Assembly (NCBI RefSeq): GCF_946479415.1 | Contig: NZ_CAMLFY010000057.1 | Coordinates: 1 to 26,493, forward strand | Direction of reading: 5' to 3' | Source: an uncultured Shinella sp. | Lineage (GTDB): Bacteria; Pseudomonadota; Alphaproteobacteria; Rhizobiales; Rhizobiaceae | Length of the DNA stretch: 26,493 nt | Part shown: in pieces, positions 15,674 to 22,608 of the stretch | Layout of the letters: every line of letters starts with the position of its first letter | Numbering within the stretch: the stretch's first letter is position 1 | Notes under the pieces: generated by a model | Told to the model about the DNA's origin: nothing | The model's database searches: none | What the model saw: the letters and a program-made list of their open reading frames with translations, nothing else | Position numbers and translations under genes: made by a program

Positions 15674-15798
15674 GAAAGCCGCCGGCAGCCTCGAAACCCT
15701 GCCGGTTTCCCCAAGTGCTGCGCGGCGGCTTTCCCGGAGCGTCATTCGCTGGACGCTTCTCTTGCGGTCCCCTCTGGACCTGCTTCAACCGAAGCAGG
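15674..15798. ncRNA. Intergenic cluster of strong hairpins, candidate structured RNA (strand undecided)
   Basis: Four perfect inverted repeats lie in 125 bases. GAAAGCCGCC (15674-15683) pairs with GGCGGCTTTC (15724-15733). CCGGCAG (15682-15688) pairs with CTGCCGG (15699-15705) inside it. GGTCC-CCTCT-GGACC spans 15766-15780. CCTGCTTC-AACC-GAAGCAGG spans 15779-15798. A shorter AGCGTC/GACGCT pair lies between. On the - strand the last stem is followed by TTGTTTG, a weak terminator tail. The rest of 15517-15939 holds an AT-rich repeat (AAAAATAT 15599-15606, ATATTTTT 15615-15622) and no credible gene. The element matches no riboswitch or sRNA family I recognise. Confidence 0.4.
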
Positions 15799-15939
15799 AA
15801 GCATGCCAATTACGAAAAATCCCGATTTAAAAATGATTTCATATTACTAAACTGATCTCTAAAATACTGCATCCTTCCTGCACTTCGAGAAACCTGTGCA
15901 ATTCCTGGGCACCGCACAAAATCTGCGCGATCTTCACGC

Positions 15940-15971
15940 AAAAGAAAAAGGCGGCCCGTTGCCGGACCGCC
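15940..15971 (-). terminator. Intrinsic terminator of the chemoreceptor gene
   Basis: On the - strand GGCGGTCCG pairs with CGGGCCGCC (one G-U pair) around a GCAA tetraloop and is followed directly by TTTTTCTTT. It lies 23 bases after the chemoreceptor stop. This is a textbook intrinsic terminator. Confidence 0.92.
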
Positions 15972-15994
15972 CTCCCCCAGCCCTGAGGGAAACT

Positions 15995-18319
15995 TCAGAA
16001 TTCTTCCCAATCCTGCGCGACCGCCGCACTCGCCGTCGCCGCCGAACTGCTGCTGAAGGCACGGGCAAGCTTGTTGCCGAGCGCCCTTGCACCGGATGCT
16101 GCCGGGCGGTGTTCGGAGGGCGAGGCAGCGACAGGGCGAGCACTTGCTGTCTCCGTTCCCAAGCGGAACTGCGCCAGCAGCGTGTTGAGCGCGGAGGCTT
16201 CCGTTGCCAGAGCATGGCTGGCCGCCGTCTGCTCCTCGACCATCGCGGCATTCTTCTGGGTGCCCTGGTCGATCGAATTCACCGCCGCGCTGATTTCGTG
16301 CAGGCCGGTCGACTGTTCGCGGGCCGAGCGCACGATGGCGGCGACGTTCTGATCGATTTCCTGCACCTGATCGACGATTTCCGAGAGCGCCGAACCGGTC
16401 TCGCCGACCAGCGCCACGCCGAGATGGACCTGATCGCCCGACTTCGTGATGAGCGCCTTGATCTCCTTTGCGGCATTGGCCGAACGCTGGGCGAGCTCCC
16501 GCACCTCCTGTGCGACGACCGCAAAACCCTTGCCGGCTTCACCAGCGCGGGCCGCTTCGACACCGGCATTCAGCGCCAGAAGATTGGTCTGGAAGGCAAT
16601 CTCGTCGATCACGCCGATGATGTTGGAGATTTCGCGCGAGGAGGTCTCGATGCCGCTCATCGCCGTGACGGCGCGACGCACGACCTCGCCGGACTTTTCA
16701 GCGCCTATGCGGGTTCGCTCGACCAGTTGGCCGGCGTCTTCCGCGCGCTTGGTGGCATCCTTGAGCGAAGTGGTGATCTCTTCGAGTGCCGCCGCCGTCT
16801 CCTCGACGGAGGCCGCCTGCTGCTCGGTGCGCTTGGCAAGGTCGTCGGAGGCCGAGCGGATTTCTGCCGATCCCGCCTGGATGGCATTGGCATTGCCGCC
16901 GACCGAACGAAGGGCTGCCTGCAACTTCTCGACCGAAGCGTTGAAATCGTGGCGCACTTCATCGAGCGAACCGGCAAAAGCGTGGTCGATGCGATGCGTC
17001 ATGTCGCCATCGGCGAGCCTCTGAAGGCCATCGGCCAGAGCCTCGACGGCAAGGCGTGTCTGGCGTTCCTGTTCTGCGGCCTGTTCGGCACGCTGGCGAC
17101 GCTCGTCTTCCGAAAGCGCGCGGTTCTGCTCGGCCTCGCCTTCAAGTCGGATTTTCGCCAGTGTCGCATCGCGCAGCACGGCAAGCGAACGGGCCATCTC
17201 GCCGATCTCGTCCTGCCGTTCGGATTCCGACAGATCGACATCCGTGCGGCCGCCGGCGATTTCACTCGTGGCAGCGATGACGGTGGCGAGACGCTTGCGG
17301 AAGCGGGTGGCGAGCACCCATCCGATCACGATCATCAGCCCGGTCGCGACAGCGATGACGACGATGGATGTGATGGCGAGCGTCGAGAGACTGGCGAACA
17401 GAACCGATTTCGGCACCGATACGATCGTGTACCAGGTCGTGCCCGGCTGCAGCGGCACCGGAACGGCAACCGCCATGGAGGCGACGCCGGCGGCATCGGT
17501 CATTTCGAAGGCTTTGCCGGGATTGTCGATCAGCGCCTGCCAGGCCGCGACGTCCAGGCCGGAATCCTTCAGCGACTTGCCGAGAAGAGCCGTATCGGGA
17601 TGGCTGACGATGCTGCCGCCCTGGCTGAACAGCGCGACGTACCCCTCACCGAGCGGCTTCAATTTCGACATTTCGACCGCGAGCACGTCGAGCGCGACAT
17701 CGACGCCGGACACCGCCTTGAACGTGCCGTCGAACATCAGCGGCACCATGAAGGAGGTCATCAGCGTGTCCTTGCCGCCGACATTATAGGTATAGGGCTC
17801 GGTCAGGAAATCCTGACCCGTCTTCTTCGGCACCTGGTAGTAGTCGCCGGGACCATCCTTGTCGTAGTCGATCAACGGTTCGATCGCCGCCTTGCCGTCC
17901 TTGCGGATGACATAGGGAACGTAACGGCCTGTCGAATCGTGACCGGGCTTATCCTTGTATTCGGCATCCTTACCGTCGAAGGCGTCCGGCTCCCAGCCGG
18001 TGCTGAGACCGACCGCGAAGGGATTGTCGATCAAGAGCTGTTCCATCGTCGCGTTGACGATCTCACGGCTCGGCGCGGGGCCTGCCTTTATCGCGAGGAT
18101 TGCGGACCGAAGATTCCAGCTCAGCGTCTTCACGCGTGCGAAGGTGGTTTCCACCTTGCCGGCGCTCGCCTGCGCCGCATTCACCATTTCGGAAACCGAG
18201 CGCTCCTGTACCGCATTGTAGGAGAGCCAGAGCAGAACACCTGCCGTCGCCACAGTCGTGGCGACACCGGCCGCCACGATGGCGAACATATTTCGGGCAG
18301 TCGCAGTCTTGGGCAGCAT
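15995..18319 (-). CDS. Methyl-accepting chemotaxis protein with dCache sensor and CheR/CheB pentapeptide
   Basis: Inner-membrane chemoreceptor controlling CheA. The protein is 774 residues from the ATG at 18319, which has AGGAGG upstream. Membrane helix 1 is at about 11-33. A periplasmic double-Cache sensor spans about 35-305 (GRYVPYVIR, DYYQVPKKTGQDFLTEPYTY, then SGVDVALDVL). Helix 2 is at about 310-336, followed by HAMP, a second HAMP-like segment (DGDMTHRIDHAFAGSLDEV) and the signalling domain. The hairpin tip is EIAFQTNLLALNAGVEAARA. The C-terminus DWEEF fits the xWxxF tether used by CheR and CheB. The ligand cannot be assigned, although the WExD...Y...D layout resembles small-molecule dCache receptors. 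The gene is monocistronic, with its own terminator. Confidence 0.95.
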   Translation of the reverse strand: MLPKTATARNMFAIVAAGVATTVATAGVLLWLSYNAVQERSVSEMVNAAQASAGKVETTFARVKTLSWNLRSAILAIKAGPAPSREIVNATMEQLLIDNPFAVGLSTGWEPDAFDGKDAEYKDKPGHDSTGRYVPYVIRKDGKAAIEPLIDYDKDGPGDYYQVPKKTGQDFLTEPYTYNVGGKDTLMTSFMVPLMFDGTFKAVSGVDVALDVLAVEMSKLKPLGEGYVALFSQGGSIVSHPDTALLGKSLKDSGLDVAAWQALIDNPGKAFEMTDAAGVASMAVAVPVPLQPGTTWYTIVSVPKSVLFASLSTLAITSIVVIAVATGLMIVIGWVLATRFRKRLATVIAATSEIAGGRTDVDLSESERQDEIGEMARSLAVLRDATLAKIRLEGEAEQNRALSEDERRQRAEQAAEQERQTRLAVEALADGLQRLADGDMTHRIDHAFAGSLDEVRHDFNASVEKLQAALRSVGGNANAIQAGSAEIRSASDDLAKRTEQQAASVEETAAALEEITTSLKDATKRAEDAGQLVERTRIGAEKSGEVVRRAVTAMSGIETSSREISNIIGVIDEIAFQTNLLALNAGVEAARAGEAGKGFAVVAQEVRELAQRSANAAKEIKALITKSGDQVHLGVALVGETGSALSEIVDQVQEIDQNVAAIVRSAREQSTGLHEISAAVNSIDQGTQKNAAMVEEQTAASHALATEASALNTLLAQFRLGTETASARPVAASPSEHRPAASGARALGNKLARAFSSSSAATASAAVAQDWEEF

Positions 18320-18698
18320 TAACGCCTCCTGAGCGGCGCGGCCAAGCGCGCCGGGCAATCATCAAAATTGCGGGACATGCCGGCGACGCGGCGAGAGAGA
18401 CGAAATCATTTCGCAGGCGGGAAGCGTAAGCGAATGCTGGTTTATGAAACGATAAAATTCGAACGATCTTATATTGGAACAGAACGGTTGGATAAACGCT
18501 GTTCAAGAAACCACCTGACCGGTGCTGCGCGAGGATGCTGCCAAGGCAAATCCGCGCCGTCGTTCAGGAAAAGTGAACAATCCGTTCGCCACGCCCGATC
18601 TTCCGGCAGCGCGGCCAAGGGGCGATATTCGCTTCAACAGACGGCCCCGACGGCGGGACCGCACGAACATCCCGGACGCTTCCGGAGAGGAGTTTGCC
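18320..18698. other. Divergent intergenic region between chemoreceptor and dioxygenase
   Basis: These 379 bases hold no credible gene. They contain the palindrome CGAAAT-C-ATTTCG (18401-18413), a GGCGCG/CGCGCC hairpin just upstream of the chemoreceptor ribosome binding site, and the operator-like sequence at 18573-18590 described separately. Promoters for both flanking genes must lie here, but I see no clear -35/-10 pair. Confidence 0.5.
18573..18590 (+). promoter_or_regulatory. Operator-like sequence, copy A (upstream of dioxygenase)
   Basis: GTGAACAATCCGTTCGCC forms an imperfect inverted repeat (GTGAAC-N5-GTTCGC). It matches the sequence upstream of the fused dioxygenase-hydrolase gene (21964-21981, - strand) at 16 of 18 positions, including the whole non-palindromic centre. 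It ends 108 bases before the dioxygenase ATG. Confidence 0.6.
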
Positions 18699-19652
18699 AT
18701 GACCCTTCAGCTTACCGGCATCCATCACCTGACCGCGATCACCGCGAATGCGGCGGAGAACCTGCGCTTCTACACCCAGACGCTCGGCCTGCGCCTCGTC
18801 AAGAAGACCGTGAACCAGGACGATACCAGCGCCTACCATCTCTTCTATGCCGACGGGCTGGCCTCGCCCGGCTCGGACCTCACCTTCTTCGACTGGCCGG
18901 TCAGCCATGAGCGGCGCGGCACGCACAGCGTTTCCCGCACGGGCCTGCGCGTCGCCACTTCTGCCACGCTCGAATGGTGGAAGGCCCGCTTTACCGAGGA
19001 GAAGGTCAAGGCCGGCGACATCAGGGAGATCGGCGGCCGCGCCACGCTCGATTTCGAGGACGGCGAAGGCCAGCGCTTCCGCCTGACGGTCGACAATGCC
19101 GGTACGCCCTCCAATCCCTGGGACAAGAGCCCCGTTCCAGCCGAGCACCAGATCAAGGGCCTCGGACCGATCACGCTCAGCGTGCCCGACCTCCGCAACA
19201 CGGAGACGGTGCTCGTCCAGGTGATGAACATGACGCAGACCTCGACCTATCCGAACCCGGATGGCGAAGGCGAGGTGCATGTCTTCTCGATGGGTGAAGG
19301 CGGCCCGGCAGCCGAGCTGCATGTCGCCGTCGAGCCGAACCTGGCAACGGCCCATCAGGGCGCCGGCGCCGTGCACCATGTCGCCTTCCGCGCCCCCGAT
19401 GTGGAAGCGCTGCATGCCTGGACGGAGCGCCTGCGCGGCTTCCGCCTGCCTTCCAGCGGCGAGGTCGAGCGTTTCTACTTCCGCTCGCTCTATTTCCGCG
19501 AGCCGAACGGCATCCTGTTCGAGATCGCCACCGACGGTCCCGGTTTTGCCGTGGACGAACCGATGGAGACGCTCGGCGAAAGCCTGTCGCTGCCGCCTTT
19601 CCTCGAGCCGCGCCGCGCGCAGATCGAGGTCAGGCTGAAGCCGCTCGCTTAA
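18699..19652 (+). CDS. Ring-cleaving dioxygenase, VOC superfamily (MhqO/PcpA-like)
   Basis: Probable iron-dependent extradiol dioxygenase acting on hydroquinone-type rings, placed with Bacillus MhqO/MhqE and the hydroquinone dioxygenases PcpA/LinE by family resemblance. The protein is 317 residues from the ATG at 18699, with GGAGAGGAG upstream. Two VOC modules are visible. The first begins [19 protein letters not shown] (His9/His10). The second contains [18 protein letters not shown] and ends in the metal-ligand region [11 protein letters not shown]. These fit the His-His-Glu metal triad. The longer frame upstream to 18522 lacks family homology. The gene is followed by a strong terminator and then an FMN reductase. 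It is paralogous to the N-terminal two thirds of the convergent fusion protein. The natural substrate is not known. Confidence 0.9.
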   Translation: MTLQLTGIHHLTAITANAAENLRFYTQTLGLRLVKKTVNQDDTSAYHLFYADGLASPGSDLTFFDWPVSHERRGTHSVSRTGLRVATSATLEWWKARFTEEKVKAGDIREIGGRATLDFEDGEGQRFRLTVDNAGTPSNPWDKSPVPAEHQIKGLGPITLSVPDLRNTETVLVQVMNMTQTSTYPNPDGEGEVHVFSMGEGGPAAELHVAVEPNLATAHQGAGAVHHVAFRAPDVEALHAWTERLRGFRLPSSGEVERFYFRSLYFREPNGILFEIATDGPGFAVDEPMETLGESLSLPPFLEPRRAQIEVRLKPLA

Positions 19653-19662
19653 CCCTTCATAG

Positions 19663-19699
19663 AAAACCCCGGCGTGACACACCGTCCGCCGGGGTTTTT
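19663..19699 (+). terminator. Intrinsic terminator after the dioxygenase gene
   Basis: AAAACCCCGGCG (19663-19674) pairs perfectly with CGCCGGGGTTTT (19687-19698) around a 12-base loop, giving a T-run on the + strand. It lies 10 bases after the stop and separates the gene from the FMN reductase. Confidence 0.92.
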
Positions 19700-19723
19700 G
19701 ATGTCTGAAAACGGAGAAACGAC

Positions 19724-20281
19724 ATGACGAAACTGGTCCTCATCTCGGGCAGCCTGCGCAAGGGCTCCTTCAACACCGCGCTTCTGCGCGCCGCGCTGAC
19801 GATGGCGCCCGACGGTGTCGAACTCGTCGAAGGCTCGATCCACGGTATTCCGCTTTATGATGGTGACGCGGAAGCCGCGGAGGGTATTCCAGATGCCGTG
19901 ACGCGCCTGAAGGACCTCGTCGCCGATGCCGACGGCGTCATTCTCTTCACGCCGGAATACAATAACGGCATTCCCGGCGTGTTCAAGAACGCCATAGACT
20001 GGATGAGCCGCCCCTCCTCCGACATCGCCCATGTCTTCGGCAACAAGCCCTTCGCCATCACCGGTGCCTCGCCGGGGAATTTCGGAACCCTGCTCTCGCA
20101 GGAAGCCTGGCTGCCCACTATGCGCACTTTGGGCACGGTTCCGTGGTTCGGCGCCAAGTTGATGGTTTCGCGTGCCGGCTCGGTCATCGCGGATGGCAAG
20201 ATCGTCGATGAAGCGACAGAGAAGAAGCTGCGTGATTTCGTGGCCGGCTTCGCGGCCTTCGTGGCGCACTACACACGATAA
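19724..20281 (+). CDS. NADPH-dependent FMN reductase (quinone/azo/chromate reductase type)
   Basis: Cytoplasmic flavoprotein of the NADPH-dependent FMN reductase family. Members reduce quinones, azo dyes or chromate, often by two-electron transfer that avoids semiquinones. The protein is 185 residues from the ATG at 19724, with GGAG upstream. It has the FMN phosphate-binding loop SGSLRKGSFN (9-18) and the signature TPEYNNGIPGVFKNAIDW (about 76-93). A strong terminator separates it from the dioxygenase gene, so it depends on read-through or its own promoter, which I could not find. Flanking by two hydroquinone-type dioxygenases supports a role in quinone stress, as with azoR and mhq genes in Bacillus. 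This is inference from context. Confidence 0.9.
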   Translation: MTKLVLISGSLRKGSFNTALLRAALTMAPDGVELVEGSIHGIPLYDGDAEAAEGIPDAVTRLKDLVADADGVILFTPEYNNGIPGVFKNAIDWMSRPSSDIAHVFGNKPFAITGASPGNFGTLLSQEAWLPTMRTLGTVPWFGAKLMVSRAGSVIADGKIVDEATEKKLRDFVAGFAAFVAHYTR

Positions 20282-20289
20282 TTCAACAA

Positions 20290-20331
20290 CGAAAAAAGGG
20301 GGCGCACCGTACGGTGCGCCCCCTTTTCGTT
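20290..20331. terminator. Bidirectional intrinsic terminator between convergent genes
   Basis: GGGGGCGCACC and GGTGCGCCCCC (20298-20323) form a perfect 11-bp stem with a GTAC loop, flanked by an A-run on the left and a T-run on the right. It serves both the FMN reductase (+) and the fusion gene (-). Confidence 0.95.
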
Positions 20332-20345
20332 TGCCATCACCGGCT

Positions 20346-21902
20346 TCAGCCGATGATGCGCTCCTTGTAGGCCTTCGCCAGTTCAAGATCGGCCGTGCCG
20401 ATATCGTGGCCAGCGGCCAGCAATGTGCTTTCGACGGTCGCGCCGGATGCCTTGAGCAGCGCCTCGAGATCTCCCGCGAACCGGCCGTAGGGGTCGGACT
20501 GGCCCGACACCATCAGCACATTGACGCCGGAGAGATCGGCGGCCGGCGGGTTTTCCAGCACATTCATACCGCGCAGCAGCACCGCATTGCGGATGATGCC
20601 GGGATGCAGCAGCATGACGGCACCGATCATGTTCGCGCCGTTGGAATAGCCGACGAACAGCGTTTTTGCCGGATCGAGCCCGTAGGCGGCATTTGCCCCT
20701 TCCATGAAGGCCGCAAAGGCCTCCGCCTCACCCGCAATGTCCTTCTGGTCGAAGGTCGTGGCGGTGATGCGGCGGAAGAAGCGCGGATAACCTTCATCGG
20801 CGCTGCGGCCACGAGGGCTGAGCAGCACCGCACCCGGTCCCAACCGTGCGCCGAACGGCAGAAGGCTCGTCTCGTTGCCGCCCGTGCCGTGCAGCAGCAC
20901 GATCGCGGTTCCATCAGGGGTTTCCGGGCGATGCACCCGGTGGATGAAAGGCAGGTCTCGTTCGGTCATTCTGTCTTCTCCTGGCAAGGAAAACTGCGGA
21001 AGGCGCGCCCGGACATCCGCCGGATCGGCACCAAAGTGTTTCGGGACGAAGAGCGTGGTGCCCAGCGTCTCCGGGGTTTCGTCGATCGCCATGCCGGGAC
21101 CGTCGGTCGCATATTCGACAAGCGAGCCGCCGGGTTCGCGCACATAGAGCGAGTAGAAGTAGGTGCGGTCGTGCATGTTGACGTCGCCCGCATCCTCCGC
21201 CGCCAGCCTTTCGGCAACGGCCTCGACGGCCGCCCGATCAGGCGCACGCAGCGCGATATGGTCGATCGTTCCCGTGCCGGGCGCCGAGGTCCAGAAACCG
21301 CTGGCATCGCGGATATCGAGGATATCGCCGGCATCCCCGGCCAGTCGTTTGATACCGTTTGCCTCGGCGACCGCGCGGAAGCCGAAATGGCTGCCGATGA
21401 AGGCCGCCGTTTCCGCCGGCTTCTCCGAAAAGATCGTCGCACCGCGGATGCGTTGGATGGCATCCGCGGCCGTGATCTCCTTGGTGACATGCGGCGCCGG
21501 GCCTTCCACGCCCGTCTCACCAACCAACTTGACGATGATGCCGTCGGGATCCTTCAGCCGGAGCACGGGCTCGCCGAACTCCTGCGAGGGGCCGGTCATG
21601 GCGATATTTTTCGTCAGGCCACGCGTCAGCCAGAAGCCGATCGCCTCCGGCCGGATCGCAAAGGCAATCTCGGCGGGCTGGCCAAGACCCACCCGGCCGG
21701 GAGAACCATCCTCCCAGGCGAGAAAGGTGACCAGCGAACCGGGACTGGCGGCCGCGTCGCCATAAAAGAGATGGAGCTGGTCGGCGTCTTCGAAGCCGGC
21801 CGTGCGCTTGACGAGTTTCAGGCCCAGGAAGCCCGCGTAGAAATCGACGTTCGCCTGGATTTTCCGGGTAATACCGGTGATGTGATGGATGCCGCTCTGC
21901 AT
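20346..21902 (-). CDS. Fusion of VOC ring-cleaving dioxygenase (MhqE-like) with alpha/beta hydrolase (MhqD-like)
   Basis: The protein is 518 residues from the ATG at 21902, with AAAGGAGGTG upstream. Residues 1-305 are a two-module VOC dioxygenase: GIHHITGITRKIQANVDFY with His6/His7, IDHIALRAPD with His215, and SLVEYATDGPGM with Glu263 as probable metal ligands. Residues 312-518 are a compact carboxylesterase/phospholipase-type hydrolase: LLHGTGGNE near 337-344, nucleophile Ser420 in GYSNG, Asp470 in SGQSDPYG and His499 in AGHDIG. In Bacillus the equivalent MhqE and MhqD are separate adjacent genes. Here they are in one frame, joined at about 305-312 where an internal ribosome binding site and ATG survive. 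A ring-cleaving enzyme with a hydrolase suggests stepwise hydroquinone degradation. The substrate is inferred, not shown. Confidence 0.92.
   Translation of the reverse strand: MQSGIHHITGITRKIQANVDFYAGFLGLKLVKRTAGFEDADQLHLFYGDAAASPGSLVTFLAWEDGSPGRVGLGQPAEIAFAIRPEAIGFWLTRGLTKNIAMTGPSQEFGEPVLRLKDPDGIIVKLVGETGVEGPAPHVTKEITAADAIQRIRGATIFSEKPAETAAFIGSHFGFRAVAEANGIKRLAGDAGDILDIRDASGFWTSAPGTGTIDHIALRAPDRAAVEAVAERLAAEDAGDVNMHDRTYFYSLYVREPGGSLVEYATDGPGMAIDETPETLGTTLFVPKHFGADPADVRARLPQFSLPGEDRMTERDLPFIHRVHRPETPDGTAIVLLHGTGGNETSLLPFGARLGPGAVLLSPRGRSADEGYPRFFRRITATTFDQKDIAGEAEAFAAFMEGANAAYGLDPAKTLFVGYSNGANMIGAVMLLHPGIIRNAVLLRGMNVLENPPAADLSGVNVLMVSGQSDPYGRFAGDLEALLKASGATVESTLLAAGHDIGTADLELAKAYKERIIG
20967..20982 (-). 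promoter_or_regulatory. Internal ribosome binding site and ATG at the fusion junction
   Basis: Inside the fusion gene, AGGAG (20978-20982) lies 8 bases before an in-frame ATG (20967-20969). That ATG is codon 312 and starts MTERDLPFIHR, exactly where the hydrolase domain begins. It could make free hydrolase from the same mRNA, or be a relic of a former separate gene. Confidence 0.6.
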
Positions 21903-21963
21903 GGGGCACCTCCTTTCGAGAGATACCCAATCAAAATTCGGCATCCCACGCCAGCCAGCGTCC

Positions 21964-21981
21964 GGTGAATGGATTGTTCAC
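21964..21981 (-). promoter_or_regulatory. Operator-like sequence, copy B (upstream of fusion gene)
   Basis: On the - strand GTGAACAATCCATTCACC forms GTGAAC-N5-ATTCAC and matches copy A (18573-18590) at 16 of 18 positions. The two copies combined give a perfect palindrome, GTGAAC-AATCC-GTTCAC. It starts 62 bases before the fusion gene ATG. Confidence 0.6.
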
Positions 21982-22016
21982 AAAAAGAAACGGGCCTCGC
22001 GCAAAGCAAGGCCCGT
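21979..22016 (-). terminator. Intrinsic terminator of the 71-residue protein gene
   Basis: On the - strand ACGGGCCT (22009-22016) pairs perfectly with AGGCCCGT (21990-21997) across an 11-base loop and is followed by TTCTTTTTG. It lies 43 bases after the stop and abuts operator copy B. Confidence 0.88.
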
Positions 22017-22059
22017 CGTCAACCAATACGAAACGATGCCGTTTCGCACGAATTCGGGT

Positions 22060-22275
22060 TCAGGCCGCGACATTGGCCGGATTCATCGCCCGCTGCGCAG
22101 CGGACGGATCATTGAGGAGACGCCGGATCGCCGCGCGCACCTCGTCTGCCGAGGAGAAACGCTGGGAATCCAGATCCCATACGGAATATTTGACAGCCAT
22201 GAACTTCAGCCGATCCTGATCGGGAACAACGACGCCCAAGGCTTCTCCGCCGATTTCGATAACCTGCTTTTGCAT
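22060..22275 (-). CDS. 71-residue protein of unknown function
   Basis: The ATG at 22275 has AGGAG six bases upstream, a strong binding site that fixes the start. The protein begins MQKQVIEIGGEALGVVVPD and contains FMAVKYSVWDLDSQRF followed by a probable helix (SADEVRAAIRRLLND). It is soluble, with no signal peptide, membrane segment or cysteine. I recall similar short proteins in rhizobial genomes but know no function. Its own terminator follows, and a chain of very short ORFs lies upstream on the same strand. It is therefore probably the main product of a transcript controlled through those leaders. Confidence 0.8.
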   Translation of the reverse strand: MQKQVIEIGGEALGVVVPDQDRLKFMAVKYSVWDLDSQRFSSADEVRAAIRRLLNDPSAAQRAMNPANVAA

Positions 22276-22345
22276 AACAACTCCTGCCGCACCCGAAGGC
22301 ACAGCCAATTTTCATTTGCGCTAAAATCGAAGAGGGAATTTCAGA

Positions 22346-22438
22346 TTACATTCGACGGAGCGTCGATGTTTTCCCGGTAATCGTTTCACGACAGGAGTAC
22401 GCCATACGCACGGAGGCGATGCAGTTGATATTGTACAT
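22346..22438 (-). CDS. 30-residue ORF upstream of the 71-residue protein
   Basis: The ATG at 22438 is preceded by GAGGGAG at good spacing. The frame runs 30 codons, starts MYNINCIASVRMAYSC and ends with TAA at 22346, 70 bases before the 71-residue gene. I recognise no family. The strong ribosome binding site is the main evidence. It could be a small protein or a second leader peptide. Confidence 0.5.
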   Translation of the reverse strand: MYNINCIASVRMAYSCRETITGKTSTLRRM

Positions 22439-22460
22439 GACACACTCCCTCTGGTTGGCG

Positions 22461-22485
22461 CTGACGCTTAAAAAATGTGCGTCAG
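22461..22485 (-). promoter_or_regulatory. Hairpin overlapping the end of the 16-residue leader ORF
   Basis: CTGACGC (22479-22485 read on the - strand) pairs perfectly with GCGTCAG (22461-22467). The 11-base loop contains the last codons and the stop of the 16-residue ORF. A ribosome finishing or stalling in that ORF would open the stem, which stands just upstream of the binding site of the next ORF. This geometry suggests translational attenuation. Confidence 0.5.
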
Positions 22486-22518
22486 GTTGAGCCGTAAGAA
22501 AACGCATGCGGCCCTCAT
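22468..22518 (-). CDS. 16-residue leader-like ORF (MRAACVFLRLNLTHIF)
   Basis: The ATG at 22518 overlaps the TGA of a preceding six-codon ORF as ATGA. The peptide ends at TAA 22468 inside the loop of a hairpin. It has one cysteine and no ribosome binding site of its own, so it would depend on coupling or on a near-leaderless mRNA. Leader-peptide function is inference from position and structure. Confidence 0.45.
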   Translation of the reverse strand: MRAACVFLRLNLTHIF

Positions 22519-22535
22519 GCGACAGCGCAACACAT
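22515..22535 (-). CDS. Six-residue Cys-Cys ORF (MCCAVA) at the head of the leader chain
   Basis: ATG at 22535 with GAGAGGAG upstream, then two cysteine codons (TGT TGC), ending in a TGA that overlaps the next ATG. Consecutive cysteine codons in a short upstream ORF recall attenuators that sense cysteine or charged tRNA-Cys. It is too short to be significant by length alone. The binding site, the ATGA overlap and the downstream hairpin make it worth listing. Confidence 0.35.
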   Translation of the reverse strand: MCCAVA

Positions 22536-22579
22536 AATAGGCTCTCCTCTCGATGTCAATGGAATCCTTGGAATTTTGG

Positions 22580-22608
22580 AATAAATTGCTGTCGAATTTG
22601 TGTGACAA
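22580..22608 (-). promoter_or_regulatory. Candidate promoter of the leader-ORF transcript, with inverted repeat over -35
   Basis: On the - strand TTGTCA (22603-22608) and TTTATT (22580-22585) are 17 bases apart. An inverted repeat, TCGAATT-N8-AATTCGA (22592-22613), covers the -35. An alternative is TTGACA (22554-22559) with TATGTG 17 bases on, which would make the 16-residue ORF nearly leaderless and exclude the six-codon ORF. The DNA from 22614 to 22934 shows no gene, only an eight-T run near 22829-22836. Confidence 0.35.

Noticed and set aside
15674..15798. Possible glycine, cobalamin, SAM or SAH riboswitch
   Set aside because: I compared both strands with the conserved cores of these classes from memory and none fitted. 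No downstream gene matches such a ligand.
15551..15850. + strand ORF of 99 codons in the hairpin region
   Set aside because: It runs straight through the paired stems, has no ribosome binding site and resembles no protein. The structure is better explained as RNA or DNA signals.
15896..18322. Long + strand frame of 808 codons
   Set aside because: Mirror of the chemoreceptor gene, whose - strand product has complete dCache, HAMP and signalling domains.
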